In this document: positions 14,090-24,691 of the stretch, piece by piece | Position numbering within the stretch: the stretch's first letter is position 1 | Layout: each line of letters begins with the position of its first letter | Source of the DNA: Chionoecetes opilio | Lineage: Eukaryota > Arthropoda > Malacostraca > Decapoda > Majidae | Assembly (NCBI GenBank): GCA_016584305.1 | Contig: JACEEZ010022538.1 | Coordinates: 483,041-547,040, forward strand | Direction: 5' to 3' | Length of the DNA stretch: 64,000 bases | Notes under the pieces: model-generated | What the model saw: only the letters and a program-made list of their open reading frames with translations | Told to the model about the DNA's origin: nothing | Database searches by the model: none | Position numbers and translations under genes: made by a program

Positions 14090-16015
14090 TACGTTAGGTG
14101 TTTGCAATTGTGTACGTGTATGTGTGTTTGTAATTGTGTACGTGTATGTGTGTTTGCAATTGTGTACGTGTATGTGTGTTTGCAATTGTGTACGTGTGTG
14201 TGTGTTTGCAATTGTGTACGTGTGTGTGTGTTTGCAATTGTGTACGTGTGTGTGTTTGCAATTGTGTACGTGTGTGTGTGTTTGCAATTGTGTACGTGTG
14301 TGTGTGTTTGTAATTGTGTACGTGTATGTGTGTTTGCAATTGTGTACGTGTGTGTGTGTTTGCAATTGTGTACGTGTATGTGTGTTTGCAATTGTGTACG
14401 TGTGTGTGTGTTTGCAATTGTGTACGTGTATGTGTGTTTGCAATTGTGTACGTGTATGTGTGTTTGCAATTGTGACGTGTATGTGTGTTGTGCAATTGTG
14501 TACGTGTGTGGTGTTTGCAATTGTGTACGTGTGTGTGTGTTTGCAATTGTGTACGTGTGTGTGTGTTTGCAATTGTGTACGTGTGTGTGTGTTTACAATT
14601 GTGTACGTGTGTGTGTGTGTGCAATTGTGTACGTGTGTGTGTGTTTGTAATTGTGTATGTGTATGTGTGTTTGTAATTGTGTACGTGTATGTGTGTTTGC
14701 AATTGTGTACGTGTGTGTGTGTTTGCAATTGTGTACGTGTGTGTGTGTGTGCAATTGTGTACGTGTATGTGTGTTTGTAATTGTGTACGTGTATGTGTGT
14801 TTGCAATTGTGTACGTGTGTGTGTGTTTGCAATTGTGTACGTGTATGTGTGTTTGTAATTGTGTACGTGTATGTGTGTTTGTAATTGTGTACGTGTGTGT
14901 GTGTTTGCAATTGTGTACGTGTATGTGTGTTTGTAATTGTGTACGTGTATGTGTGTTTGCAATTGTGTACGTGTGTGTGTGTTTGCAATTGTGTACGTGT
15001 ATGTGTGTGTTTGTACATTGTGTACGTGTAGGTGTGTGTTTGCAATTGTGTACGTGTATGTGTGTTTGCAATTGTGTACGTGTGTGTGTGTTGCAATTGT
15101 GTACGTGTGTGTGTGTTTGTAATTGTGTACGTGTGTGTGTGTTTGCAATTGTGTACGTGTGTGTGTGTTTGCAATTGTGTTACGTGTGTGTGTGTTTTGC
15201 AATTGTGTACGTGTGTGGTGTGTTTGTAATTGTGTACGTGTGTGTGTGTTTGCAATTGTGTACGTGTGTGTGTTTGTAATGTGTACGGTGGTGTGTTGCA
15301 ATTGTGTACGTGTGTGTGTGTGTTTGCAATTGTGTACGTGTGTGTGTTGTTTGCAATTGTGTACGTGTGTGTGTGTTTGCAATTGTGTACGTGTGTGTGT
15401 GTTTGTAATTGTGTACGTGTGTGTGTGTTTGAATTGTGTACGTGTTGTGTGTTTGCAATTGTGTACGTGTGTGTGTGTTTGCAATTGTGTACGTGTGTGT
15501 GTGTTTGTAATTGTGTACGTGTAGTGTGGTGTTTGCAATTGTGTACGTGTGTGTGTGTTTGCAATTGTGTACGTGTATGTGTGTTTGCAATTGTGTACGT
15601 GTGATGTGTGTTTGCAATTGTGTACGTGTATGTGTGTTTTTGAATTGTGTACGTGTATGTGTGTTGTATTGTGTACGTGTGATGTGTGTTTGCAATTGTG
15701 TACGTGTATGTGTGTTTGTAATTGTGTACGTGTATGTGTGTTTGCAATTGTGTACGTGTATGTGTTTGTAATTGTGTACGTGTAGTGTGTGTTTGCAATT
15801 GTGTACGTGTATGTGTGTTTGTAATTGTGTACGTGTATGTGTGTTTGCAATTGTGTACGTGTTGTGTGTTTGAATTGTGTACGTGTATGTGTGTTTGCAA
15901 TGTGTGTAGTGTGTGTGTGTGTGTTGTAATGTGTCGTGTTGTGTTTGATGTGTGTAGTACGTGTGTGTGTTGCAATTGTGTAAGTGTGTGTGTCTTGGCA
16001 AGTTGTTAGTTACGT
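14090..16015. repeat. 24-bp minisatellite array, about 80 units
   Basis: The unit is TTTGCAATTGTG followed by TACGTGTGTGTG. Common variants are GCAATT/GTAATT and TGTGTG/TATGTG. From 14090 to about 15000 almost every unit is exactly 24 bases, apart from a few off-length units near 14470-14510. From about 15000 onward one- and two-base indels become frequent, and the array fades out near 15900-16015. Because 24 is divisible by three and the unit has no stop in several frames, frames of up to 589 codons run through it on both strands; none is a gene. Each unit holds the palindromes CAATTG and GTAC plus an alternating purine-pyrimidine run. Confidence 0.95.
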
Positions 16016-16194
16016 GTGTGATGTTCTATTAAACGATTCCGAGTGTCTCATAAAGGTCATGTAACACGCCTATACAAATCGCATAAGAAAATTCGAACGG
16101 CAGAAATTCCATTCCCCTCAAGACTCAGGCTCATGATGCACGACGAACAAACACGACACCCCTCAACTTCCACGTCAAATAAGCAGCTCGGCTA

Positions 16195-16350
16195 AACTTA
16201 CGCCACCTTTTACCGCGTTGCCGAAAATTATCGAATATTGATGGATCCTTGATGATGGAACCGAATTCATTTTCTTTTCTTTTATATTTCTTTTTTGGGG
16301 GGAGGGNTCCCCGTCGGGTGGAGGGGCAGTAAAGTGCTTCTTCTGGGGCG
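16195..16350. repeat. Dispersed repeat C, copy without the inverted-repeat insertion
   Basis: Matches the sequence flanking the 684-bp inverted-repeat element at 24692-25381: 'tgccgaaaatgatcgaa'-type text and 'gatgatggaaccgaatt' are shared with 25382-25510. At the point where that element sits, this copy simply reads 'cctTTTAccgcg', so it looks like an empty target. An N occurs at 16307. Confidence 0.6.
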
Positions 16351-16514
16351 ATGAACAGGAGATTTCCATTGTCTGGGTCATCCTAGTACGCCTTTACTTT
16401 TGAAGAGGCAGTGATTGCAGGGGCCCCCGCAATATTAAGGAAAGAAACGTCGTCCTAGGTATCGTAGCTTGGAGGTTCACCCTCGTGGTCGTTAAGGAAC
16501 AAAACACATGAGTA

Positions 16515-16740
16515 AATACGGAATAATGACTCTTATGTAGCGTCTTTTCCTCACCGCTCAACTCCAACCTCATTGGTTCCAATCTGCTGGCCGCACCAAC
16601 ACCTTCATAGTACAGAATAATGACTCTTATGTAGAGGGTTACTGCAAGCATCTTTCCCTCGCCCCTCAACTCCAGCCTCATCAGGTTCCAACCTGCTGCT
16701 GTTGTAGTGAAGATTGTAAGGGCGAAGGTTCTGTACATAG
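16515..16740. repeat. Two-unit tandem duplication of about 95-115 bases
   Basis: 'aataatgactcttatgtag' occurs at about 16522 and 16617. Each is followed by a diverged 'ctcaactccaacctcat'-type block (16557 and 16665). No coding signal. Confidence 0.65.
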
Positions 16741-17844
16741 TGACCGTATATTCAGCTCTATTGTAGTGATGGTATAAGACGTGTGTACCCTTGTGAAGTA
16801 TTGTATCTGGTCTCTATGACGTTACTTTCTTTCTTTTCATTGATAAATACATGCAAGACAAACCTTTGACCCTAGACGAAAAATGACACGAATAAATTGT
16901 GTCCAGCTCAACGAGATCTGCGCTATGCACCCATCTGTTTTTTTTCTAGCAATTCAGATGTGTGAGATAAGTTTTTTGACTTTTGAAAAACTTTGATTTA
17001 TTGGATTATTTATTGATGAAATTTTATCTATACAGCATTTCTGTTATTAAATTAGAATATTTAATTTTTTATTACATTATTTCTCGTATAAGTAATGTCT
17101 GTAGTGTGAAGATATTAATTCACAGCCATTTTATCTACCAAGAAAAATGTATGTATGTTTGTATGTATGTATGTATGAATATTTGTATGTAAATATATAC
17201 TCGTGTTTATGAGTAAGCTTGTCACCACCTTTTCCCACACGACTTTATTTATTATGCACTGAAACGCTGTGGAAAGGTGACACTTATTCGCTATTTTAAC
17301 AAGTATTATTAAACGTATATAATTCTGAACGCCATTTTTATGTTTCATAAGTCTCTGCTACACCTGAGTATTATATGAACATTAGTTTAGTAATGATTCA
17401 AATCGCTTCCTTAAATTACCTTATCTTAACTTACCTTACTTTACCTTAAATTGCCTTAAATTGCCTCTGGGAGTTTTGTGTGTAATAGAAGCAAGATTTA
17501 ACACGGTCTTACTAGAGAAACAAAAAAGTGGCACGATTCTCACGCAACTCAACCGAAATAATCACCTGCAACTTAGCAAGGTACTTTTATTCACTTGATT
17601 GGATGGGACAGAGAAGGGATTGGGACAGGTAGAGGATGGGAGAGTGACTCACGGGATGGGAAGTGACTGACGGACCGGGTTGGAGCTTTTCACGGGACCC
17701 CCTCATGGTTTTTTTTACATCCTGGCCTATAACACTTGTTAGGCAGTGACCTCCAGGGGTGGGATGGTAGGCCCTGGAGGTTCACTTGAGGGCTGTGATG
17801 GTTGGCCCTGAAAGCTCACTTGAGGGCTGGTGATGATTGTTCCT
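16741..17844. other. No gene recognised; (ATGT)n at 17147-17192
   Basis: AT-rich sequence with a short (ATGT)n microsatellite at 17147-17192 and a 'ccttacctta'-type pentamer run near 17418-17465. A short tandem of 'gggctgtgatggttggccctg' type lies at 17760-17840, leading into the SINE. Confidence 0.55.
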
Positions 17845-18094
17845 CGCCCGTGGTGGCGCAGGCAGGATTTTTCTGGTAAACCGCCTGTGGTTAGAGGTTA
17901 ATGCGCCCCCCTGTGTCCTCCGTTTGCACTCGCAATCGAAAGGTAGAGTTTAATGGGCAGCATGTAGGTTTTCTTAGGTCACTCAAACGGTAACAGAAGT
18001 TATTAATGGATTTTTGGTTCTCATCGGAGATAGAACGCGGGTCACCGGAAAACGCCACTCGGAGGGACGCTAACCACTCTGCTACCGCCTTCCC
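17845..18094 (-). mobile_element. tRNA-derived SINE (Ser/Leu-tRNA-like head), uninterrupted copy
   Basis: On the minus strand the element starts with a tRNA-like head (GGTAGCAGAGTGGTTAGCG, an A-box match near 18070-18090). A degenerate B-box region lies near 18025-18045, and the body ends at 'cgcaggcaggattttt'. It is colinear with 53212-53735 except that the latter carries a 288-bp insertion. The B box here is mutated compared with the 53-kb copy, so this is the older or less intact promoter. Confidence 0.7.
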
Positions 18095-18097
18095 AAA

Positions 18098-18362
18098 TGC
18101 GAACATAAGAACATAGGAAATAAGGAAGCTACAAGGGGCCGTGAGACCTACCGTGGTAGTTCCTGTTCCTTCTTAACACTACCTACACCCACCTTTTATC
18201 ACCACGCATGCATGAATTTGTCCAGCCTCCCTTTAAAGCTCCCTAATGACACCGCACTAACTACTGTCAAATTCAGTCCGTTCCAATCATTTACCACCTA
18301 TTTGTAACCAGTTTTTCCCTATTTCTTTTTTCAATTTTCGCTTTTCCAGCTTGAATCCGTTA
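18098..18362 (-). pseudogene. CR1/L2-like LINE, 3' end (ORF2 C-terminus plus tail)
   Basis: Translating the minus strand gives a broken frame with VVNDWNGLN, then VVSA, then GSFKGRLDKFM. This is the usual C-terminal signature (DxWNxLxxxVVSAxSLxxFKxxLDxFM) of CR1/L2-type ORF2 proteins in invertebrates. Several in-frame stops are present. The trailing sequence with GTAGGTCTCACGGCC and 'ttatgttc' is shared with 47730-47860, 56590-56715 and 63850-63960, so all four are copies of one family's 3' end, each 5'-truncated. Clade assignment is from the motif only. Confidence 0.75.
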
Positions 18363-18399
18363 CTATGTGACGAAAACTCAAAAACGTTTTCGCGACTTT

Positions 18400-18965
18400 C
18401 ATTACTAAAAAATTATTATTGGTGAATTTTTTGGACATAACATTAAATACCCCAATATATACAAGAGATAATTGACTTCTGTAATGGCTTTGGATAGAAC
18501 ACATCAACCTTAACAACTTTGCTTTTATGCGTTTTTCCTCTTGGCCTGATAGGTTACGAATAAAAAAATGCTTTTATAAGGAAACAAAGGGTTTGAAATA
18601 TGTGATATTAAACACTATTTAAAAATCCCTTTTAAGAGTATATATAATTAGAGGGGTAGGCTATTATATACCCTTAATAGGGGTTTACAAAAAATATACC
18701 CCTAATAATCTCCTAAGGATTACTTTAATAAATTATGTGAAAATACAGAAGAAAAAAAATTTTATATATATTAAAAAATAAGGAAATTATTAGTCCTAGA
18801 GGAAAACCACTAATAGGGAAACCCAACAAAACAAACGTTAAGCTTGAGGGTGTTTTACCTATTAGATATAATAGGTATCCCCAAAAAAGGGATTTTCCCT
18901 TTTTGAAAAAGGGAATCTCCTTTGATTTTCGGTAAAAAATCATATTTTCTTAAAAAACTCGAAAA
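18400..18965. repeat. AT-rich duplicated repeat D, copy 1
   Basis: Colinear with 19080-19580: shared 'acaagagatatttgac'-type, 'aattagaggggtag' and 'taatctcctaag' blocks. No coding potential and class unknown. The two copies lie about 650 bases apart in direct orientation. Confidence 0.7.
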
Positions 18966-19079
18966 CTATGAGGTTTACAGGAAATTTTCTAGGATAGAGT
19001 AAAGATAAAAGCTTGAACAGGGTTTTCTGATGAGCCGGGTAGCAAAATTAATTTGGAGTTTAAATAAGTGAGAAAAATT

Positions 19080-19580
19080 GTAGTGGTATATTTTGACTTT
19101 ACTATTAAATATCTTAAAATCTACAAGAGATATTTGACATCGATATGGCTTTAAATAGAACGCATCAATTTTAACAACTTGTTCTATGATTTTTACCCGG
19201 CCTAATAGTTACGGAGTAAAGTTTTATGGAAAACAGGTAATATATCTGTGATATAATACCTATTTAATATCTCTATTAAGAGTAAAATTAATTAGAGGGG
19301 TAGTATATTATACCCCATAATAGAGTCAATAATTAATACCTGATAATCTCCTAAGAGATACTTTTAAATTATGGAAAAACCTGATCTTATATTGGGTTTG
19401 GTGAGGTTGGGTTGGGTTAAAGTTAAATTTATTTGTTTTCCCAAATTAAAAGCGAGAACATTAGGAACAAAAAAAGGGTTAAGGTTTTGAGGTTTTTATC
19501 TATTGATATAATAGTATCTCATAAATGGGGTCACCTTTGATTTTCAGTAAAAATCATATTTTTATTAATAAACATCATCC
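19080..19580. repeat. AT-rich duplicated repeat D, copy 2
   Basis: Second copy of the 18400-18965 repeat. Ends near 'gattttcagtaaaaatcatattt', which also closes copy 1. Confidence 0.7.
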
Positions 19581-19679
19581 ATCAATGAACAAAATCAACC
19601 AAACCCAACTTTGCTTCAAAGCATTTTTACTTAGGCTAATAGTTACGTGAGTAAAACGCTTTTTAAGGAACATTTACGG

Positions 19680-19815
19680 AATTGCGGAATTTAATTGCGT
19701 TTTCCCAAAAGTACTTCCGCAAAGGCAAATCCGCAAACATTTAAACTTCCGCACATCCCGCAAGCGAATTCGAACTTCCGCAATTTGGAAGTGTTTTGCG
19801 GAATTGCCACCTCTG
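19680..19815. repeat. TTCCGCAA-rich short repeat cluster
   Basis: The octamer TTCCGCAA or its complement TTGCGGAA appears at least six times within about 130 bases, in both orientations. The right edge 'ttgccacctctg' resembles a hAT-type terminus (CAGAGGTGGCAA on the minus strand), but no matching left end was found. Confidence 0.5.
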
Positions 19816-20490
19816 GTATAGTAATAATAGTAAATTTATTGCCATAAATTGTTACATCTATAAATATAATAAACAAACTATATAACCATGTTCTTTTAAC
19901 GGCATGGTCTGCGAGCCAAGACTTTTCTGACATACGGAAATTTCTAATCTAAATTTGCAGTACACGGCCCAACATTTTTTTCCCTAAGAAATTTTATTTT
20001 GAATTAGATTACCAACAAATTTACAACTACAGTAAATTAAGATCCAATTATGTAAAACCAGCCCAAATCTCCAACACATGCAATTTTCCAAGGTTACACT
20101 ATAGAACATCCAAAACGACTTGGTATTGACACATCAATTACATCTTTCGCCTAACACCTGTATTCTGACAAGGTAAACAATAACTTTTTATTTTCTTTTT
20201 AAATTAAAATAAATTACATGTAAATATTAATTTTTTACATCAGTAGGAAGGGAATTCCACAGCTGAGGACGTCACATACCAAAACTCTGTTGTTAGGGGG
20301 TGTTCGAAAATTGTGGACCCCACTAGATTAATTTATTATTACCCCCTATGTATGAAACTTTCAATAAATTTGAAAAGTTGTTACTGTAGATATTAATTTT
20401 TTAAAAATTAAGCAACAATACAAAATATATTTTTAGAATTTGAATTCTAGATTATAATTAATAAGCGAAATTTGGGGTCGTCTGTCTGTC
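19816..20490. other. No gene recognised
   Basis: AT-rich sequence without a supported gene or named repeat. The short minus-strand frame 19691-19933 overlaps the TTCCGCAA cluster and has no recognisable domain. Confidence 0.5.
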
Positions 20491-20741
20491 TGTGTGGTGG
20501 TGTGTTGTTTGGGGTGTGGTGTTGGAAATGTGTTGTTTTGTGTGTGTGTGTGTGTGTGGTATAGGTTCCGCCCCCGTGGAGCAATCACCTCATATGGCAC
20601 ATTTTGGAACCAGGTCGACCAGGGAAGGTTTAAGCCTCACCTATGAGATGATCCGATCACTTTTTTTTTTTTTTTTAAAGCAGCCTATTAGCGAGAATTG
20701 TGAAAAAAAAAGTGGGTTGCGAGAATTGAGGAAACCTTGAT

Positions 20742-21144
20742 GTAGGGTGATGGGTAATGGGTGAGTGAATGGGTGGGATGAGGGGTAAGGGGTGGTGGGG
20801 TGATGGGTGAGTGAATGGGTGGGGGGTGATGGGTGAGGGAATAGGTGGGGGGTGATGGGTAATGGGTGAGTGAATGGGTGTGTGGTGATGGGTAATGGGT
20901 GAGTGAATGGGTGGGGGGTGATGGGTAATGGGTGAGTGAATGGGGGGGGGTGATGGGTAATGGGTGGGGGGAATACATACATTTCTACATCCATGATTTC
21001 AGGAAAGTTAGAAGGGGCTATCTGGAGAGTCCGTGTTTGGTGGGACGAAGGCCCACCAAACACAGGTGGTGGGCCGAAGGCCCACCAATAGCCCTCCGCA
21101 GGAGCTAGCCAAAAAGTCCGCCCGGAGGGCGGCTTTGCGGCTAG
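20742..21144 (+). mobile_element. Helitron-like non-autonomous element, 3' part with internal minisatellite
   Basis: Bases 20742-20966 are an imperfect minisatellite of GGTGATGGGTAATGGGTGAG. A unique block of about 150 bases follows. The sequence then ends with the hairpin CCGCCC-GGA-GGGCGG (21118-21132), eight bases and CTAG (21141-21144) directly before a T. A GC hairpin 10-12 bases before a terminal CTRR, followed by T, is the classical Helitron 3' end. An almost identical copy lies on the other strand at 42985-43381, also abutting an AT-rich tract. The 5' end (expected TC after A) was not located, and no Rep/helicase coding is present. Confidence 0.65.
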
Positions 21145-21154
21145 TAATATATAT

Positions 21155-21602
21155 AACTGAGAATAATTACGGCTGGTAGAATCAAATTTATCCATGAATA
21201 GAATAGATCTGATAATCTTATTTTGGGCTACTACTATTTTTTTCAAAAATGATGGCCATGTGCAACCCCATATGGAGACACAGTAGATCAGGTGAGGGTA
21301 ACATAAAGTGTAATATATACTTAACATACTCTCTGTTGTTAGTTGATGGCGGACTCTATATAGGATGCCACATATTTTTGATAGCTTTGTACATACCTCA
21401 TTAATATGATGGCTCCAATTTAAATTTTCATCGATAATTACACCTAAAAACTTTGTATGAGAGACACGTTGTATTGGTTCACCTTCTAATAATATTGGGG
21501 GCATGACATTTTTTATTGAACGATTTTGAAACAGTATAGAATTGGTTTTTGTAACATTGAGATTTAATTTGTTGGCCTGTATCCGCCAAAAGCTCGATCT
21601 AA
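21155..21602 (-). pseudogene. Non-LTR retrotransposon ORF2 fragment (late RT/thumb region)
   Basis: The minus-strand frame reads ANKLNLNVTKTNSILF, then HTKFLGVIIDENLNWSHHI, then a helical stretch ending in PHLIYCVSIWG. This is the typical post-catalytic segment of CR1/L2/Crack-type reverse transcriptases: motif D (N..KT..I.F), motif E (FLGV.ID..L.W) and the thumb (YP.L.YC..WG). The frame is open for about 150 residues but lacks the catalytic FADD part. It is cut at its 5' side by the GT-rich repeat (21605-21700) and at its 3' side by the Helitron-like end at 21144. Neighbouring low-complexity His/Thr residues in the same frame are not part of it. Confidence 0.75.
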
Positions 21603-21604
21603 AG

Positions 21605-21702
21605 TGTGAGGTGTGTGTGTGTGTGTGTGTGTGTGGTGTGCGTGTGCGTGTGTGTGTGTGTGAGTGTGTATGTGTGTGTGTGTATGTATGTATGTATGTG
21701 GA
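21605..21702. repeat. (GT)n/(ATGT)n microsatellite
   Basis: Alternating GT with GTGCGT interruptions, then ATGT repeats. It abuts the LINE fragment. Confidence 0.9.
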
Positions 21703-21791
21703 GGTATTCCTGGATGTATTGAAGCCAATAAACTTGTTGGAAATGGTCGAAATGTGAGAATTCATCATTATTGGTCTTACTTTTATGATAT

Positions 21792-21793
21792 TT

Positions 21794-21846
<53 letters not shown>

Positions 21847-22020
21847 GCTCTCTCTCGTCTCTTTCCTCCCCCTCTCTCTTCCTCTCTCTCTCTCTTCTCT
21901 CCTCTCTCTCTCTCTCTCCCCTCCCCTTTTCCTTTTCTTCTTCTTTTTATATATATATATATAAAATATATATATTATATATATATATATATATATCTAT
22001 CTTATCTCTCTCTCCTCCTC
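21792..22020. repeat. CT-rich tract with embedded (AT)n
   Basis: Compound microsatellite: (CT)n to about 21940, AT dinucleotides at 21948-21997, then CT/CTC to 22020. Confidence 0.85.
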
Positions 22021-23365
22021 CTCTTCCCACAAACTTCACTCCCGGAAACATGAATAAAACAATGACATAAGAAGTTGCGTAGTTTGCTTTCAACAACGAG
22101 CAGCATTAAAACTTTCCATCCGGAGTTACTTAAAATAAAGCAGACGTGCAGGGAAGAGAGGGTAGGAGGGATGGAGGGAGGAAGGGAAGAGAATATACAA
22201 AGGAATATACGAAGGAAACACAAACAGCAACAGACCGATAGGTCCTTACAAGACTGTTTGCTTTAACTACACTACACTAACTAGATAATAAGAGAGAAAG
22301 GATAGGAAGTAGAAGGCTCCTCCCCACCCACCCATCCCTCCAGCCGAAGCTGGCCGGAAAAGAAGTGATACCATGCAATATAGAAAAACTGCATGGAATT
22401 TGTGAGGAAAGTTGAAAGGTGTAATCTATGGCTAACTACTACTAGTTTGTGGGGGTAGGTTTAGTGCTTGATAGATAGGTCATGTTATGTGTGTTTTGTA
22501 ATGGTGTGAACACAGTGTGGAGGTTCAAGGGGTGGTGCGGCAGCCTTGCCTGGCGCTTTCTTGGGAGGCAGCAGTCAATCAGGCCCCAGCTCCGTTTCAA
22601 TCCACTGCGGTAGTGCACTTTCCAAGTAGGACGCCGAGAAGGAGGGATGGGAGGGAAGGAAGGAGGAATGGGAGGTAGGGAAGGAGGGGGGGAAGGGAGA
22701 GAGGGAAGGTATGGGAGGCAAGGCAATGTAAGAAGAAGGAAGGCTTAGAGGGAAGAGAAGCTTATGTGGTGGTGATGAGAGGAAGGGTAATTCAGTATAG
22801 GACGAAGAGGAGAAATAAGGAACATAGGAAAAAAAGGTAACCGGAAAGTACCATAGGACAAGAAGGAAGTATAAAGGAACAAACAGATATAGGAAAAAAA
22901 GAAGGTTTACATTATAAACATTAACCTTCGAATAAAAATATCAATCTCTTTGCGTAAGTTAAGATATTCTCCAGATCTTTACTGCTAATAATGTCCATAT
23001 TTATACCCCCACAAACCCCAGATACATCTCATAAGGACAAAAAAAACTAGACTTTATTCACCATATACTCACACACAACATTTCTGAGCCCAAAAGATAA
23101 GAAAGAAAAACTTGATGAATATAGATCGCCTTTCTCTGAGACTGGAAAGTGTTAATTGCGTGTGAGATGTAATTACAGGAATGTGAGATTCGTTGCCGTG
23201 GTCAGCAGTTCCAGGATCATAATGCAATTTACCAACACGTGTATTACATCTACTTCTTTTTCATTTCATGCCGTACCTCCTTGTTACCGTTGCTTGGTCT
23301 GTCTCAAAAAGTGGGAGGAGGAGAAGGAGGAGGTAGAAGGGAAGGATAGGAGGATGATAACAGAA
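22021..23365. other. No gene recognised; purine-rich GGGA/GGAA run at 22630-22740
   Basis: Composition is mixed. A frame on the minus strand (about 22442-22640) is open and moderately GC-rich, but I cannot assign a domain, and its Pro/Ser-rich N-terminal part is simply the complement of the GGGAAGGA repeat. 22740-23365 holds nothing I can support. Confidence 0.45.
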
Positions 23366-23368
23366 TAA

Positions 23369-23400
<32 letters not shown>

Positions 23401-23532
23401 TTCTCTTTCTCTTTCTCTCTTCCCCTCTCGTCTCCTCTTTTCTCTCTCTCTCTCTCTCCTTTTCTCTCTCTTCTCTTTTTCTCTCTTCTCTCTCTTCTCC
23501 CCGCTCTCTCTTCTCTCTCTCTCTCTCTCCCC
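23366..23532. repeat. CT-rich microsatellite
   Basis: (CT)n and (CTTT)n interruptions over about 165 bases. It directly precedes the foldback element. Confidence 0.85.
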
Positions 23533-23559
23533 TTATTTGTTTTCCTTCGATAATAAACT

Positions 23560-24443
23560 GTAATCGTCCAGACCATTTCATCAAATTTCCGATTTAATGC
23601 AGTCAAAATATAGCCATGATCGAGTATATCAACAATATGTCGTCACTTTTTGCATCCAGTCACCCGTTTTTAAATGATCCGCGTTCAAAATCTGAAAATT
23701 CCCCGAGCTCTCAAAACACAACTGATGATCAGCAGACGACAGACCATGGCTCGGTGACGTCACAGGAAAAAGCCTTTCCCCGCCCTGCCCGATACAAATA
23801 CACGAAGACTCAGAAAAAAAATATAGTACATGAAGAATTTTGGGGGTTTCTGATATTTTTTTTTTGCAATATGGCATATACTTGCATCCTTCATGGGTAC
23901 GCAAGAAAACTGTACCTTTCCAGAGAGCTTAGCACCCATTTCCGACCTATTTGGCCAGGTTATGTGTGTGCAGGCCGGTGAGAGGCGGGTGAGAGTCGCG
24001 GGGTGGAAGCATATTGTCTAACCGCACGCCTCTCACCCGGCACTACCCGTCGCTGCACAATATAACCTGGCCAAATAGTCGGGAAATGGGTGCTAAGCTC
24101 TCTGGAAAGGCACAGCTTTCTTGATGTACCCATGAAGGATGGAAGTATATGCCATATCGCAAAAAATATATATATCAGAAACACCCAAAATTCTTCATGT
24201 ACTATATTTTTTTCTGAGTCTCCGTGTATTTATATCAGGCAGGGCTGGAAGGCTTATTCCTGTGACGTCACCAGCATGTTTCCCGCCACGGCTGGAATGG
24301 GGCTGTTGTTTTTCCCGCGCTTTTTACAAAAGTCATGTTTTTAGGGAAATAAGGCGTGGAAATGAATAATTTTTTGCAGATTAGGTATTTTGAATGAACA
24401 TTTAACATAATTATGCAAAGAAAAATTGGGTCTGGACGATTAC
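23560..24443. mobile_element. Foldback element with 15-bp terminal and about 220-bp internal inverted repeats
   Basis: The ends are GTAATCGTCCAGACC (23560-23574) and its exact reverse complement (24429-24443). Inside, 23741-23962 pairs with 24061-24275 at about 90% identity by eye, including 'agagagcttagcaccca', 'tatagtacatgaagaattttg' (split here for length) and a TGACGTCA-containing edge. The roughly 100-base centre (23963-24060) continues as a weaker inverted pair around GGTGAGAGGCG. TA dinucleotides lie just inside the outermost bases on both sides, which fits a TA target, but palindromy makes that ambiguous. No transposase-like frame. Best described as a MITE or foldback element. Confidence 0.75.
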
Positions 24444-24691
24444 TTTCACGTTTAACGCAGATGGCAACGTGTTATTTTTTCTTTTTGTCTAATTTTTTCA
24501 CCCATCGAGGTGAGAGCGTAAAATATGGGTCGTTTAGTCACGTGGACGGCCAATGACAGGCCGTCTTGCGTGCGCTTTAAACGCTTCTCATCGGCCGCGA
24601 AATTGGCGAACTGCTCTTGAGCTGAAAAAAAGAAAAAAAAGAAAAAAAGTAAACGAAAAAATAAGAAATGATGCCGTGTGCGTACAACCTC

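Noticed and set aside
14081..15850. 589-codon minus-strand open frame and several 200-460-codon frames
   Set aside because: They translate the 24-bp minisatellite, whose period is a multiple of three and which lacks stops. There is no codon bias, start context or domain.
20641..21154. Coding continuation (AAKPPSGRTFWLAPAEG) of the RT frame, also seen at 42940-43121
   Set aside because: The same peptide appears in both places only because both contain the Helitron-like tail. It is not part of the RT.
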